Shown: one piece after another, positions 23,975 through 35,617 of the stretch | How the letters are laid out: each line of letters opens with the position of its first letter | Numbering within the stretch: the first letter of the stretch is position 1 | Origin: Chenopodium formosanum | Lineage: Eukaryota > Streptophyta > Magnoliopsida > Caryophyllales > Amaranthaceae | Direction of reading: 5' to 3' | Assembly (NCBI GenBank): GCA_024500155.1 | Contig: CM044869.1 | Span: 25,666,501-25,730,500 of the forward strand | DNA: 64,000 nucleotides | Notes under the pieces: model-generated | Told to the model about the DNA's origin: nothing | Database searches by the model: none | Seen by the model: only the letters and a program-made list of their open reading frames with translations | Position numbers and translations under genes: made by a program

Positions 23975-26953
23975 ACTACATTTTTTATCTAATGCAACGT
24001 CAAAAAAAGAGCTAATGCAACGCCTCTCCTAAAAACCGTTGCAATAGGTAGGCTAATATGACAATTCTATTTATGTTATATCTAATTCCACGGTTCATTA
24101 TATGCCGTTGTATCATATTAGCCTAATACAACGGCACCAAAATCTATCACAATGGCATTGGCTGATGCAATGGCCTAAAAAGCTAACACAACGGCTAAAA
24201 AAAAAAAAAACTTTACTCTCCGTATTACTACATATTTTGTTTACCCAAATTTTCGAAATTCGAAACGAGTGACCAGTCTGACCACACATATTGAAGCACC
24301 CCCTTTCTCACATCTCCATTATTATAGTTAAAATTAAAATATGAAATAGATCTACAAGTTACCCATCTTCTAGAAAATGTGGATTTTGAGAGAAAATCCA
24401 AATAAACTTCCCAGCTTTCATTTCAAAAATCAGATTGGAGAAGTAGAAATTCATGTTTTTTTTTTTCCATTTTTCTCGATCATTTTTCAGTTCAAAGGGT
24501 TAGGGTTTATTATAAATTATGGGTTTGAGTTATACTGGTTCGTATTTCGTTAGATCTAGTGTGACACTTTCGATCCCCAACAAACCGATTGTCTTCCTCC
24601 AAAAATCGCCCAGCCAAAAGAAGATAGAGAAGCGTGTGGTTGGAAGAAGAAGATAACACGTCAAATCGAGAGATACCATCGTTACTTCAGCAACAGCAAC
24701 TTTAAACCCTAGAATTTGAATGCTCTCGCAATCTATCCAACTACGATGCTCATGTTCAAGTATAATAGATAATACAACATAGTTTAGGTTTAAATATCTC
24801 TATAGTTTTGGTAATTTTGGAAGTTGATTAATTTATATTGGATTTGCTATTGTTTTTGGAGTACATAAAATTGCTTAGGAAAATGGGGGAGATTGATACA
24901 CTCAAGCGAGAGATTTGATGAGTGTTCTCCCTTAATACCCACAAATGTGGCAAGAGTGGGCTAAAGATGAAACTACTTTGTCTTCTGGGTATTGAACCTT
25001 TGCTCCTTTCTTTTTAATCTTGTTTATCAGAAATTATTATAAATTTATAATCACATTTCTAATATTGGGTATTTTTGTAAGATTTGAATTTTGAAATGGT
25101 GATTATTACAATTTTGGAGTTACTTTGAGCTAATAATTTTGATTTTAGAAATGTGATTAATTGATTTTTGTTTAATACTGTGTGATTCTGATTTTTGAAG
25201 ACAATTAAATGATTATCACTATTGTTGAAGTAATTTTGAGTGTATACTTCTGATTAGAGTATGATTTATTTGCTTTTTCATTATTGGAGTGACTGTAAGT
25301 GTATAATTATGATTTTGATATGTTGTGTATATATGTTTGTGCATTATATATTTGATTGGCATTTAAACTAAGAAGTGAATTGGCATGTAATTTCTAAATC
25401 TAAGGGTCTCATCTTCTAGCAAAAATACTAGAATGCTTGGAACTTGGTAGTGGCTAAGTGATCAAAGGTACCCTAGGAGGCTGGGAATTGTTGATTTCCT
25501 AACCTCACTCGAGTAACACATGCACTATTTAATCTTATTTACTCTTCTACAAATAACAAAACTGACAAGTATTCCAAATTTTTGACTGAGAAATCCACTT
25601 TACAGTTTTAGACTATGATATATGTATTTAAGCATGCATTTGGAGACCTTACAAATTGCAGAGACTATCTTTAGCTCCCTACACTCTATTGCCCATCTAA
25701 CTTTACTAAGGGTGATTCCTGTCACAGTGTCACCTAACAAGCTTGTTAGATGAAACTTCGTTGGATTTTTACTCAAGTAATATGAACTTGTCTACGGAGT
25801 CGATGAGTCTACGTATAAATAAATTTTCTCATTATGTAGTTGTTACAAGCCGCCCATCTTTCCAACAAGTGGGGGATTTGTGATAGCTGGGACTAATGTT
25901 GTGTAATAGTTAAAGTCATTTAAGGTTCTTGTATATGTTCAAACTTTCACAAATGAATTTGTCAGCCTGGCATATGACTTCTTCTCCTATTTAATTTTCA
26001 AGATCGATTAATTATGTCATGAAAGGTGGAGTTGATGGCGTAGTTATAGACTTTCCAGAAACTTCAGTTGATTATAAGAGTAATATTTGACTTTTAAATT
26101 TGTTATTGTTACTTTGCTTTCCTAACCACTCCAGCAATTCATTTTCCCATGGGTTATAAGAAACTAGATTCTTCTTTACTATAGTAAAATAAAGAACACC
26201 ATAATCCATATTGGGTCTTCTGACATATTATTGATTTTTCATTTTAATTTCATTTCTATGTGAGGTATAATGGGTTTCTTTATCCCCTTTGCAGGAAACC
26301 CATCTAGAGTTGAAAATTGCCTCAGCATACATGGGGCTTTCAGCCTGGTCAACTCAAGCTATCAGAATGGAGCTTAGTGGCCTCTTTTAGAATGAAGCCT
26401 TGAAAACAGAATGCCTGATTTGATCATATGAGCATGCTGTGCATACATCATAGCAAGACTTAATGGGACAGAACACTCAATGATTTAATTTTGATATTTT
26501 TTTTCTTAGTTTAATTGGTGATAAATAATTGTGTAATTTTCCCTAAGGGTAACAATGTACAATTACTCAATTTATATTAATAGAATTCCGATTTAATTAT
26601 CTTAATGAGATTTATTATTATTATTGTTTATTAATTAATTAAAATTATTTATTTTTTATAATTATAATGGCCGTTGCATTAGCAATTTGGCCGTTGTGTT
26701 AGGTATATATGACCATCGCATTAGCTAAATATAGCTAATACAACGGCTATAAGGGCGCCGTCGCAGTAGATGTATAGCTAATGCAATGACTATAAGTTTA
26801 CCGTTGCGTTAGATCATTTTGCCGTTGTATTAGGCCTATTGCAACGCTAGCAGATGCCACGGTACATGTCCGTTGCATTAGGCCTAACACAACGGTTTTT
26901 AACACCTAATACAATGGATTTAGGGGTTGCAATAGATCAAAAATGTAGTAGTG
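23971..26953. mobile_element. CACTA-type (En/Spm) non-autonomous transposon
   Basis: The right terminus, read inward, is CACTACTACATTTTTGATC. The left terminus is TACTACTACATTTTTTATC, matching except for a C-to-T change at the first base and one further difference. Both are flanked by TTT, the 3-bp duplication expected for the superfamily. Each end carries a cluster of short subterminal repeats, variants of CTAATGCAACGG in both orientations (24000-24195 and 26670-26935), typical of transposase-binding sites. No transposase is encoded. The interior holds a fragment of a host-like gene at 25914-26080 and otherwise AT-rich sequence. Confidence 0.85.
25914..26080 (+). pseudogene. Fragment of a glycerophosphodiester phosphodiesterase-like (GDPDL) gene captured by the CACTA element
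   Basis: One frame reads KVLVYVQTFTNEFVSLAYDF and runs on to FFS. A shifted frame then reads NYVMKGGVDGVVIDFPETS. Together these match the order of conserved blocks near the end of a GDPD domain in plant GDPDL/SHV3-like proteins (a V-Y-V..NEFVSLA-DFFS block, then a G-VDG-V-DFP-T block). A frameshift and a stop lie between them (about 25990-26010). In intact relatives these cell-surface proteins act in cell-wall organisation. Here it is only about 55 codons without start or catalytic residues, so it is a captured remnant, not a gene. Confidence 0.65.
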
Positions 26954-26971
26954 TTTTTTGGCAAATTTGGA

Positions 26972-27557
26972 CTCAACACTTGGCTTGGGTGCACCCAGCA
27001 CCCTATACTTTGCGTTGTAGCCAAAACAACACAAACTATTGGCTTGAATGCAAGGAGCACCTTTAGTGAGTTTTCCAGCCACCATTCTCGCCGGAGTCGA
27101 TGAATTAAATTTTTATTTTTCGATTTGTGTGCCAAAAAATGTTTTGTTAAGGTGTCGGGGGTCATTTGATTCTTAGGGGTCCAAATTGAGCTCGGAATAA
27201 GCAAAAAAAATAGCGCAACGTGATTCATTTAGTGGGTGTTAAAAAATATCTCGATTTGTGTTACATTATTTTCTAAGCCAAATTGAGTAATTTACGATAG
27301 TTTTTTTTTTGCTTATTTTGAGCTCAATTTGGTTTCATAAGGTTCAAAATGACCCTCGAAACCTTAACGGGACATTTTTCGATACGTAAAGGAAAACTAA
27401 AAATTTAATTCATTAGCTTAAGCGAGAATGGTGGCCGAAAAACTTACTAAAGGTGCACTTTGCACCCAAGTCATTAGTTTATGGTGTTTTACTGTTTTTG
27501 CTACTACACAAAGTAAAAGGTGCTAGGTGCACCCAAGCCATAGTTCAGAGTGTTGAG
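26972..27557. mobile_element. Foldback/MITE-like element with long inverted arms
   Basis: The left arm (CTCAACACT.. TGGCTTGGGTGCACCC.. CACCTTTAGT.. CCACCATTCTCGC..) is repeated in inverse order in the right arm, which ends ..GGGTGCACCCAAGCCA and TGTTGAG. The arms are about 200-250 bp each, with a short centre near 27240-27310, and diverge by scattered differences plus a 9-bp gap near the tip. Such a sequence can form a single long hairpin. There is no coding capacity. It starts only 19 bp beyond the CACTA element. No clear target duplication could be assigned. Confidence 0.8.
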
Positions 27558-27760
27558 GTTAATTTTGTCTTTTTATTTTAGTGAATGTTTGGTATTATGC
27601 AGTAGCTTTTGAGGTAATTGTTAGCTTTTAGACTTAATTCATACACTACATAGAAAAATTATCATTGTTTGATGAAGAAATGATTTAAGTAGCTGTTAGA
27701 GGTGGAGGTAGCTTTTAGATAGCTGCCGACAGAAAATTAAAAATTATACAAAAAAAAAAG

Positions 27761-27906
27761 GTAGCATTCAAAACAAATTTGTATTTTTTAAACAAAGGTT
27801 TATTTTTTTTTTTTTAAAAAAAAAAAATTATTAAAAAAGAAAACAGAAAAGAAAAGAGGTAGCATGCAAAACAAATTTGTTTTTTTTTTAAACAAAGGTT
27901 TTATCT
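27761..27906. repeat. Near-duplicate A/T-rich repeat pair
   Basis: GTAGCATTCAAAACAAATTT at about 27761 recurs as GTAGCATGCAAAACAAATTT at about 27861. Both continue into T-runs and AAACAAAGGTTT. The copies are separated by about 100 bp of poly-A/T. Confidence 0.7.
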
Positions 27907-28223
27907 TTTTTTTTTTGCTCAGTGTATTTGCTTTCTAGTTAACCACATTATCTTTAATTCCAAAATTTTCAACCTGATTATTTCTATCTAACGTTATGTT
28001 TTATTTCCGCCCTCTATAAACTCTCCACTACATCTTCTTCTTCAAAATCTTAATTAAATTTATAAGCTATTTGGGAATCAAACAGGTTAAAAGAAAGTAT
28101 ACAAGTTTCTTTTGATTTGTTGAGGTATGTATTCTTCCTCTTATATCACAGCTACTTTTCCCGCCAAAACTTAACAAACTTAACAATTTGTAATAATTTG
28201 CCTATATCATACCCTCCTCCTTT
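27907..28223 (-). mobile_element. 3' LTR start and polypurine tract of the gypsy remnant
   Basis: Downstream of the gypsy stop codon on the minus strand lies a purine tract AAAGGAGGAGGGT (28223-28211), immediately followed by TGATATAGG, which looks like the start of an LTR running leftwards from 28209. The other end of the LTR could not be placed; it may extend to about 27560. Confidence 0.5.
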
Positions 28224-28231
28224 AAAAAGGC

Positions 28232-31200
28232 TTAACTTGAAGGCTTAGGTAAGAAAGCAGGAAATTGAGCTTCAAAATCAGCTTGAGCAACCCAAGTAGC
28301 CTCATGAGCTAGCTGATTTGCCCAATGAACCAAAAAAAAAATTATGTGGACTTATCGGTAGACTGTTCTAGCCTTGTGTCTAGGATAGCATGTAACACCC
28401 CCAAATCTCCCTCTACGGAAATACTAGTATAATACGTATAACTATACCGTAGAGATAGATTTAGGCGTATTACCGCTGCGTGATAACGCAAGGCTACTCA
28501 AAATACTTAACTCAATAACAAAACTTGCAGCGGAAACTCAACTTTCTTTTATTAATTCTTATAAAAATAGTAACATTGTTATGAGTACTTAAAATAAAAC
28601 ACAAAGACCAACATTTCCTAATCTAGGTGAAGCAAATCCCTGAACTCCCATATGCTCATTCATGACTCCATCTGAAAATAGTCAACACTGCTTACCATTA
28701 CGGTAAACAGGGTGAACTAAAACAAATAAGAAATACGGATTAGCAAAATATGCTAAGTACGATAAGTGCAAGATAATGTAAACTCAATTTATTTGCAAAC
28801 ATGCTTTTAAAAATCAATTCCAATAATTAATCCAATAATTTCAAACTCATTATTCCAAAACCGATTCCAATGATTCAATATTCAAAATAATAGTTAATAA
28901 AACAATTCCTTTATTAAGAACCAATTTATTTTAATCCAATCCCTCACCCAAGTGTGCACATCCCCCAAGCTAGTCTCCTTATATTACAAGGCTATTCTTG
29001 AGGAAAGACCCGGTCATACAAAGTCCAAGGCCTTATCAATAAACCAAATCCGCATAGTGGGATTACCAACATGCTTATAAAGCATTAATAATAATAATTC
29101 AATAGTTCAATAAATCCTTTTAATATTCAATAAATTCCAATATAATTCAAACTCCTTTTTAATAATTCCACATACTTTCAAAATCAAAACCTTTTAAGTA
29201 GATACTTGAGAATAAAATCTCATATTAATAACTTTTTAAAATTTATAACTCTTCCTTGAAAAACCTTTTATTTAATTCAACAAACCTTTTAAAATCAATT
29301 CCTTTATTCAAACACCATAAGTAATTCAAACCATTCAAAACATGATTTAAAAATCAATCATTCAAAATACTTTTATTAAAATCAATACCTTCAAACATAA
29401 TTTATTTCAAAATCATAATTCAAATCAATTTAATTCAATCACCAATCAAATCATGTAAAACATGTTATTCAAACCAATCATTTTCAAAGGTATCTAGACA
29501 CCTAAACGTACCTTGATCCTTGCTAGAAAAACCACACAAAAAGAACCTCATGAACCTTGATTCCGAATATCAATCAATACTTCGCACTTTCAAAGTTCAA
29601 TCACGAATACACCTTGCAAATAACATAACCATAAGGTTATCACAACATAAACTCAAATCTAATGTGCATGGACTATAAAACTCTTTTAAAATAATATATT
29701 AATATAAAATTATAGCTTTGAAATAGGTATTTGTATTTTAGAAAACTAACCATGAAGAAGATAAAAGAATAGGATTAAAGAGAATTGAATTTTAATTGGA
29801 AAGAATAGGGAGAACTTGCAGAGGTCATAAATCCTTCAATATAACTTCGAATTGGGTGATTCTTGAGCCTAACCTCAAGGATTTTTCGAGAGGAACAATC
29901 TTCTGTGAAACATCAATACCCCAAAAACTGACAGAAGTGTCCGAAAACTGGCTTCAAAGGTATACGGGATAAAATTTATATGAAAATAGGAGAAGAAAAG
30001 TATGAAAAGGTTTAGGGAAAAGAAGAAGAATAAGAAAGAAGAAGAGAATTGAGTTTTGGTGTGAAGAATATGAGAGGTATGAAGGGGTATTTATAGGCTA
30101 GCTCATGCAAGAATTATGGCAAGAGAATGTGGGAAAAATTATGGTAAAAAGAATTAAGGAAATTACTTGGAGAAGTGAATAAAAGAATTAAGGAAAGTTT
30201 GGATATTAAGGTGATTGTGTATAATTGAATATGGAATGTATGTATGTCATGAAAAATAATAAGGACATTGGAATTACTTGGGGAATAATTAACAAGAATG
30301 AATGACAAGAAAATATGATGATTAGATATTAAAAAGATGGAGAATTAGAATTAAGGAACATAAGAGATTTTAAGGAGATAATTAAAAATATAATTTACCA
30401 AAATAAGTCACCCAAAAATCCATCATGGTGGCTTTAGATATTTAGGGAATTGATTTGGTAGTTTTAAGGAATTAAAAATAATTGTGTAAATAATATTTAT
30501 TGTATAAAATAATTAATTAATAAAATTCTAATTATTCACTAAATAAAATAACTAAGAAAATCAGATTTTCTATACATAGAAAATCCGAAAATCATAGTCA
30601 TTAAATTAGGAGTTTTCGGCCATCTTAAATAAATAATAAAATATAATTTTATTTAATTAAAATATCCGGAATATATATAAATAATCCGGTTTTTAAAATA
30701 AAATAAATGGATAATAAATCTTATCTAAAATCAAAAAATAATAATTAAGTTTTAAAATACTTTAGGCGTCGAAATTCAAATATCATTTTAGCTCCAAAAT
30801 TCAAATAGTAAAATAAATTACTAAAATACCCTTTTTAAGAGAATACTAATTAGAAAATACGTTTCAAAATACGGGGTATTACATAGCAGCTGGTACAGGT
30901 GAGGATGACCCAGGAGCTTCATTCCACTTAGGACAGCAGCAGACATATGTCTTGTAAAACTCTTTAAATGGGACACATGAAATTAAGACATTGTGAATTT
31001 TGGCATGAACTGGGAGCTGTAACTAATAAGCAACCTTTACAATCTTTGCAATGACCCTAAATGGACCATAGTACTTAGCAACCATCTTAATGATACTCCT
31101 GTACTAGACTGATTGATGTCTGTAACCCTGTAACTTCAACCAGACCCAATCATCAACCTCAAAAGATCTATGAGATCTCTTTTTATCAGCCTCAACCTTC

Positions 31201-31305
31201 ATTTTGAGAGTGACATCATTTCTTCACGTTTTTGCCATACACCTATCCACCTGTTCCACATTAGACTCACCAGGAAAGTAAGGTAAATGAATAGGAGGGG
31301 GTTGA
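28232..31305 (-). pseudogene. Ty3/gypsy integrase C-terminus and chromodomain remnant, split by a solo LTR
   Basis: From 31305 down to 30884 the minus strand encodes QPPPIHLPYFPGES, then DWVWLKLQGYRHQSV, AKYYGPFRVIAKI and FHVSHLKSF. These are the conserved end of a Ty3/gypsy integrase (G-P-[FY] module and F-H-V-S-x-L-K). The frame resumes at 28389 beyond the solo LTR with HWANQLAHEATWVAQADFEA and stops at 28232. The E-A-T-W block suggests a chromodomain-like tail. In-frame stops near 31220, 31110 and 31035 show it is dead. Everything upstream (RT, gag) is missing because a further LTR begins at about 31306. Confidence 0.85.
28390..30883 (-). mobile_element. Solo LTR, 2494 bp, TSD TAGCA
   Basis: It begins TGTAACACCCCC and ends GGGGTATTACA on the plus strand. 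It is flanked on both sides by TAGCA (28385-28389 and 30884-30888), which proves insertion into the gypsy remnant. There is no internal coding region. By comparison with the full-length chromovirus at 50333, whose plus-strand ends are also TGTAACACC..ATTACA, the LTR sense strand is probably minus. It is formed by recombination between two LTRs of a complete element. A hairpin, CTCTACGG..CCGTAGAG, lies at its left end (28415-28455). Confidence 0.92.
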
Positions 31306-31565
31306 TGATAAGTGGTTTATTTGATCACTTATTGTAGTGATTTTAACTCGGTTTTGTAATCTTTTCCCCTCTTTCTAACCCCCTTATATATATAAATCTT
31401 TCATTTTGGCTTTACCTCCTCCTTGTGTGTTTGTGTACTTGATTTGCAGGTATAGGTGAAGTAAGGCAAGAAAGGAAAGTTCGCGGAATGAGATTTGATG
31501 CAGAAATCAATGAAGGGAGAGGCCGCTCCTAGAGGAGCGGGCGTGCACCTCTCTAGGAGCGGGCA
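31306..31565 (+). mobile_element. Fragment of an unrelated LTR
   Basis: Immediately at the break of the gypsy frame the sequence changes to TGATAAGTGGTTTATTTGAT, which looks like an LTR start. It continues to 31565, where a family A LTR interrupts it. It contains a GC-rich inverted repeat, GCCGCTCCTAGAGGAGCGGGC-like (31521-31542), with a partial second copy. The remainder must lie beyond the right edge of the window. The lineage is not recognised. Confidence 0.5.
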
Positions 31566-32698
31566 TATAACACCCTAGAAATTCCTTTCCTTTAAAATAC
31601 CTGTTTTGCCCTTTTTAAAATACAAAGTTGGAAAATCTAAGACATTACCACCACCGTGAAAACAGTTAAGGCAATTATCAAAGACACATAGCGGAAGACT
31701 ATCTTTAAAACCATTCAAAACAAGTCAACTTAAAAGTCAAACCAAACGAAAGTAAAGTCAAACCAAAGTCAAATGAAGTCAACCTACAACTTGAAACCAT
31801 TATAGGCCCTTATTAAATCCAAATAAATACTTAAAAACCTTTGCATTAGTCTCACAAACATAATAAAATAGGAGATATTCAAAGCATTAAAACACATCAT
31901 ATCCTTAATTATGGAAACTAAACATGAATCGCTCTTCACTCATACCCATCATGAATATGCTTCATCACCTGAAAAGCTCCTCTTCACTTGTCCCCACTGC
32001 TCGCCATTAGAAATGGGTCGTCGTAGGGCCAAGGTCAAGACAAGGCCAAACAAATATACAAACACACAATCAGCAAAGCTGAGTACATAAGTGTAGTTAA
32101 AACATACTAACATGCTTTCATCCGATAATCACACGACTTACCTTGTTGCACCTGTTTACAAGCATACAACATACAACATGATCATTCAATGAATGACTAG
32201 TTTATTTATTTAGCTTAATTACGCATCGAACGGGTTTCCCCCTAACCTGTCCCAATAAAGGGGTACCAACATGGGAGCTAACCGTGCTAGTAAAAAAGAA
32301 CCACTCGTAAGTGGCGGAATTCTTGCGCATAATAAAAAGGAATATACAGTGTCCTGTACTCCCAGTAGAAGTTATGGTTAAATATAAAGTCGTATAACTC
32401 CCCCCATATGTTCATACTCGAGGTATATACATTCCAAGAGTTTTGGTGCGTAATCTCTTTCACTTTACGTTATTTACATATTATTAGACTTGGTGATGAC
32501 TCACAAACCAAAACAAAACAATAATCAATACCATTCAAGCAATCAAGTATACCAATTTAATTCTTGAATAATTAGTGACCACATAATCTGTAAATGTTGA
32601 ACTCTTTTTAATCTACCTCGGTGTCAAAGACACCTTAAACGCATAATGCGCCACAAATCCTATCCCTCGGTGTTTGAAACACCAGTGCACTTAAGCAC
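31566..32698 (-). mobile_element. Family A LTR, left part (split by the Tat element)
   Basis: It starts TATAACACCCTAGAAATTCC, matching the start of the solo LTR at 43869, and follows that copy closely until about 32690. There the 30-kb Tat element interrupts it. The matching sequence resumes at 63010. It contains the conserved AGCAAAGCTGAGTACATA motif (32073-32090). The left flank is GGGCA; the right flank is outside the window, so solo versus complete status is unknown. Confidence 0.85.
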
Positions 32699-33199
32699 TG
32701 TTTTGTCTAATTTTTACCCAAGCCACGTGGGCCAACCAGGTAGTGACACGTGTCAGACCCAGATTAGTCCAAATTGGACGACCAATCTCCATTTGACACA
32801 TGTCATTCCCAGAATTTGGGAAAAAAGGCGGCCTTCATGGCCTAAATCTCGAGAAAGACGTAATTCGGCGCCGCAGTCCATCAGAATTAGGTTAGAGTGA
32901 CCTAATTAGGGGCACATTTATCAATCACCCTATAAATAGGGAGATTCCCCCCATTTTGGGGACATCTACAATTTATTATAGCATACACATTCTCTCACAT
33001 TAGAGAAAACACCTGATCTCGGAATCCGAGAAGATCTTATTTTTTCCTTTCCGCACTTATTACTTTCTCCAACGCGTTCTAACTTGATCGTCGGAGGCGG
33101 AGCTCCAACCAACCGGAGTCTCCGTGTTTTGCAAGTACAGACCGCGTCGGACCAGTCTTCGAGCTGTAACTCTCCAGAGGGACAAAAGCACCCAAAAAA
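32699..33199 (+). repeat. 5' LTR of the Tat element
   Basis: It begins TGTTTTGTCTAATTTTTACC and ends ..CACCCAAAAAA; the 3' copy ends ..AAAACA. It contains G-box cores (GCCACGTGGG near 32722 and GACACGTGTC near 32745) and a TATA box CTATAAATAGG at 32930-32940, which would place the start of genomic RNA near 32965. Confidence 0.93.
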
Positions 33200-33201
33200 T
33201 T

Positions 33202-33219
33202 TGGCGCCGTCTGTGGGGA
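33202..33219 (+). other. Primer binding site of the Tat element
   Basis: TGGCGCCGTCTGTGGGGA lies two bases after the 5' LTR. It begins with TGG, the complement of a tRNA CCA end, and is the form commonly seen in Tat-type gypsy elements. I could not assign the tRNA species with certainty. Confidence 0.8.
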
Positions 33220-33232
33220 GAGTACCTCAAAG

Positions 33233-35098
33233 ATGGTTCAAGAGTCTGTACCACCGCGAGACCCCAACCGCCCTATGGTTGATATGGAGGTCTTTACAGA
33301 CTACGAAGACGACCATGATGTGGACTTCGAAACATATGTGGCCATTAACGGGTCACTCATTGCTAAACACATCCGTTCCAGAGATAAGCTGGAATGAGTC
33401 AACAATGAAGCTAGTACCAGCAAGCATGCTGGACCACCGCCTGGTAACACCAAGGGGGCAGGAGGTCAGGCTCTAGTAACCTGAGACAAACTCATGAAAT
33501 TCATGACAAGTTTCAAGGGTGAAATCAAGGACCTGATCAACAAGTGAACGGCTGGCTCTAACAAGGGTCAGTCGGCCAAGAAGACTCCTCAAGCTGAGAG
33601 GAAGAAGTCAGTCAGAGACAGGCAGCCTACTCCACATCCAAAGGAGAAGGCTATGCCTGCCATTTTCTGGACTAAGATCCTTCTGCCCTAGACGGGCAAA
33701 AGGAAGGTCATCCGAGCTGTTCAGCCGGATGGCAGCAAGAAAACATTCTCTGATGCTCGACACATCATCGAGCACAACCGTAGCCAGCAGATGTCTGAGT
33801 CAGCCTCTACCTCGAGCTTTCTAGATAGCTTCAAAAATACATCTGCAAGGAATTCCCAGTCCTTGCATGAGAGCCATACAAGTGGCAAGTTCGTCCATAC
33901 TAGCCCTCAGATGATTGGGAATGCCCCGTATGTGCCTCAAATGCCATATGGGCAATACACCCATCATTTCATGCAGTCGGCCCTCTTTGGAGGACAGGCG
34001 GCATATAATGTCCAACCCCTAGACTAGCAGCTCCGTTTCCTCAAACTTGGTGAATAGACCTTTGCGTTCACCAAGGAGATAACCGAGGCGACACAATCAA
34101 CCAAGGTTAAGAATGTTTTGGTCGGTGCCTACGATGGTACCTCCAACCTTGAGGACCACCTCATGGCCTACTCCAACCTTATGCATATGCAGGGGTTGGA
34201 GGATGCTATGTGGTGTCGATGTTTCCAGGCTACCTTGAAGGGCATAGCCCAGCAATGGTTCAGCAACCTGCCAGCCGGGTGCATTGATAGCTTCAAGAGG
34301 CTTGCCTTCCTGTTTGCCTCCAACTTCTCGATGAACATCCCTGCCAAGAAAACAAGTCTTGACTTGAGCACCATAAGGCAGGGAGAAAGAGAAGGACTTT
34401 GCTCCTATGTCAGACGGTTCAATCTAGTGAGAATCCAGATTTAAGGGCTGTCTGACGAGGTAGCTTATACAGACTTTTTAAAGGGTCTGAAGGATGGGTC
34501 AACCTTTAAGTTTGACCTCGTCCGAAAGAGGGTCTTCACCCTCCAAGAGGCGTTTAGAGGCGAAGAGCTTCATTCAAGCTACTGACCTCTACTCGTCCAG
34601 CCATCAATCAGACTCCAAGAAGTCAGACAAACAAAAAGAGGGTCGGTCTGCTCAGTTGGCTCAGAAAGCTAATGAGAGCAAAAAGAGGAAAGAAGTCTGG
34701 GCGGTTGATGAGCCTAATCAGCCGTCTAAAAAGAAAAAGAAAGAATTCAAACCGTACGTCCTGAGTTATGAGTTTAATAAAGACTGCCACTCCATCCTCA
34801 TGGAAATAAAGGACCGGCTGACCATTGACAAGCCTAATCCGATGAAGAGTTTTGTCCAATTACGGAACAAAAATAAATGTTGTCACTTCCATGAGGAAGT
34901 CGGCCACGACACCAACGACTGCTATAGTCTCAAGCGGACGTTGGACCGCCTGGCTGACAAGGGTGTGCTGAAATCCTATGTCTTGAAGTCCAAAGCGACT
35001 TCAAGACGAATTCAGGGCAGTCGTCTAAGACTGTCCAGCCTACTAGTAGTTCGGACACCGACAAGGATCCGGTCTACACCATAGCAGGCGGATTTGCC
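33233..35098 (+). pseudogene. Tat element gag
   Basis: The start ATG at 33233 (MVQESVPPRDPNRPM) is 13 bp after the PBS. A linker is followed by the retrotransposon gag core at about 34110-34440 (VGAYDGTSNLEDHLMAYSNL, QQWFSNLPAGCIDSF). A Lys-rich region and a knuckle-like C-x-F-H-x-E-x-G-H-x3-D-C motif follow at about 34875-34930. Gag forms the particle shell and packages RNA. In-frame stops lie at 33395, 33482, about 33546, about 33690, 34025, about 34055 and 34441, and a frameshift near 34500. The copy is non-functional. Confidence 0.88.
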
Positions 35099-35617
35099 AG
35101 TGGTGGCCCGACCATTCGGGGCACCAAGGATCATCTGAAAAAGATGATCCACTCAGTTGATGATGGACAAGCATCCACCAGTGGCACTTTCCCAAACGTC
35201 CTCATCACTGAGAAGGACCGGGGCAAAGCCCGTCGACCACATGACGACCCGGTCGCCATTGAATGTAAGTTCGCCAACCAGCTGGTTGGTCGGATCCTTA
35301 TTGACACTGGTAGCTCATCTGACCTCATCAGCTACAAGTACCTGTCCAAGATGAATTATAAGCTGGACAATCTGCGCAACGTCTCCCATCCCCTTGTTGG
35401 CTTTGGGGAAGGGGTCGTGCACCCAGTCGGACAAATTGACCTACCCATCCGGCTGGGGCAGAAGGGTAAAGGGCGACATATGATCGTCCGATTTTGGTGG
35501 TTGAAGAGCTGACCACCTATAACATCATTCTGGGCGGACCCACTCTTAACGAGTGCAAGGCCGTCATCATCCTGGCTCTCATGTTGTTAAAATATGAAAA
35601 GGATGATGGCTCTGTTG
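35099..35617 (+). pseudogene. Tat element aspartic protease
   Basis: The active-site motif LIDTGSSSDLI (D-T-G) is at about 35298-35330, preceded by a conserved VGRI strand. A YNIILGGPTLNE block lies at about 35519-35554, after a frameshift near 35490. The protease would cut the gag-pol polyprotein. The frame is then cut at 35617 by a solo LTR and resumes at 38460. Confidence 0.87.
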
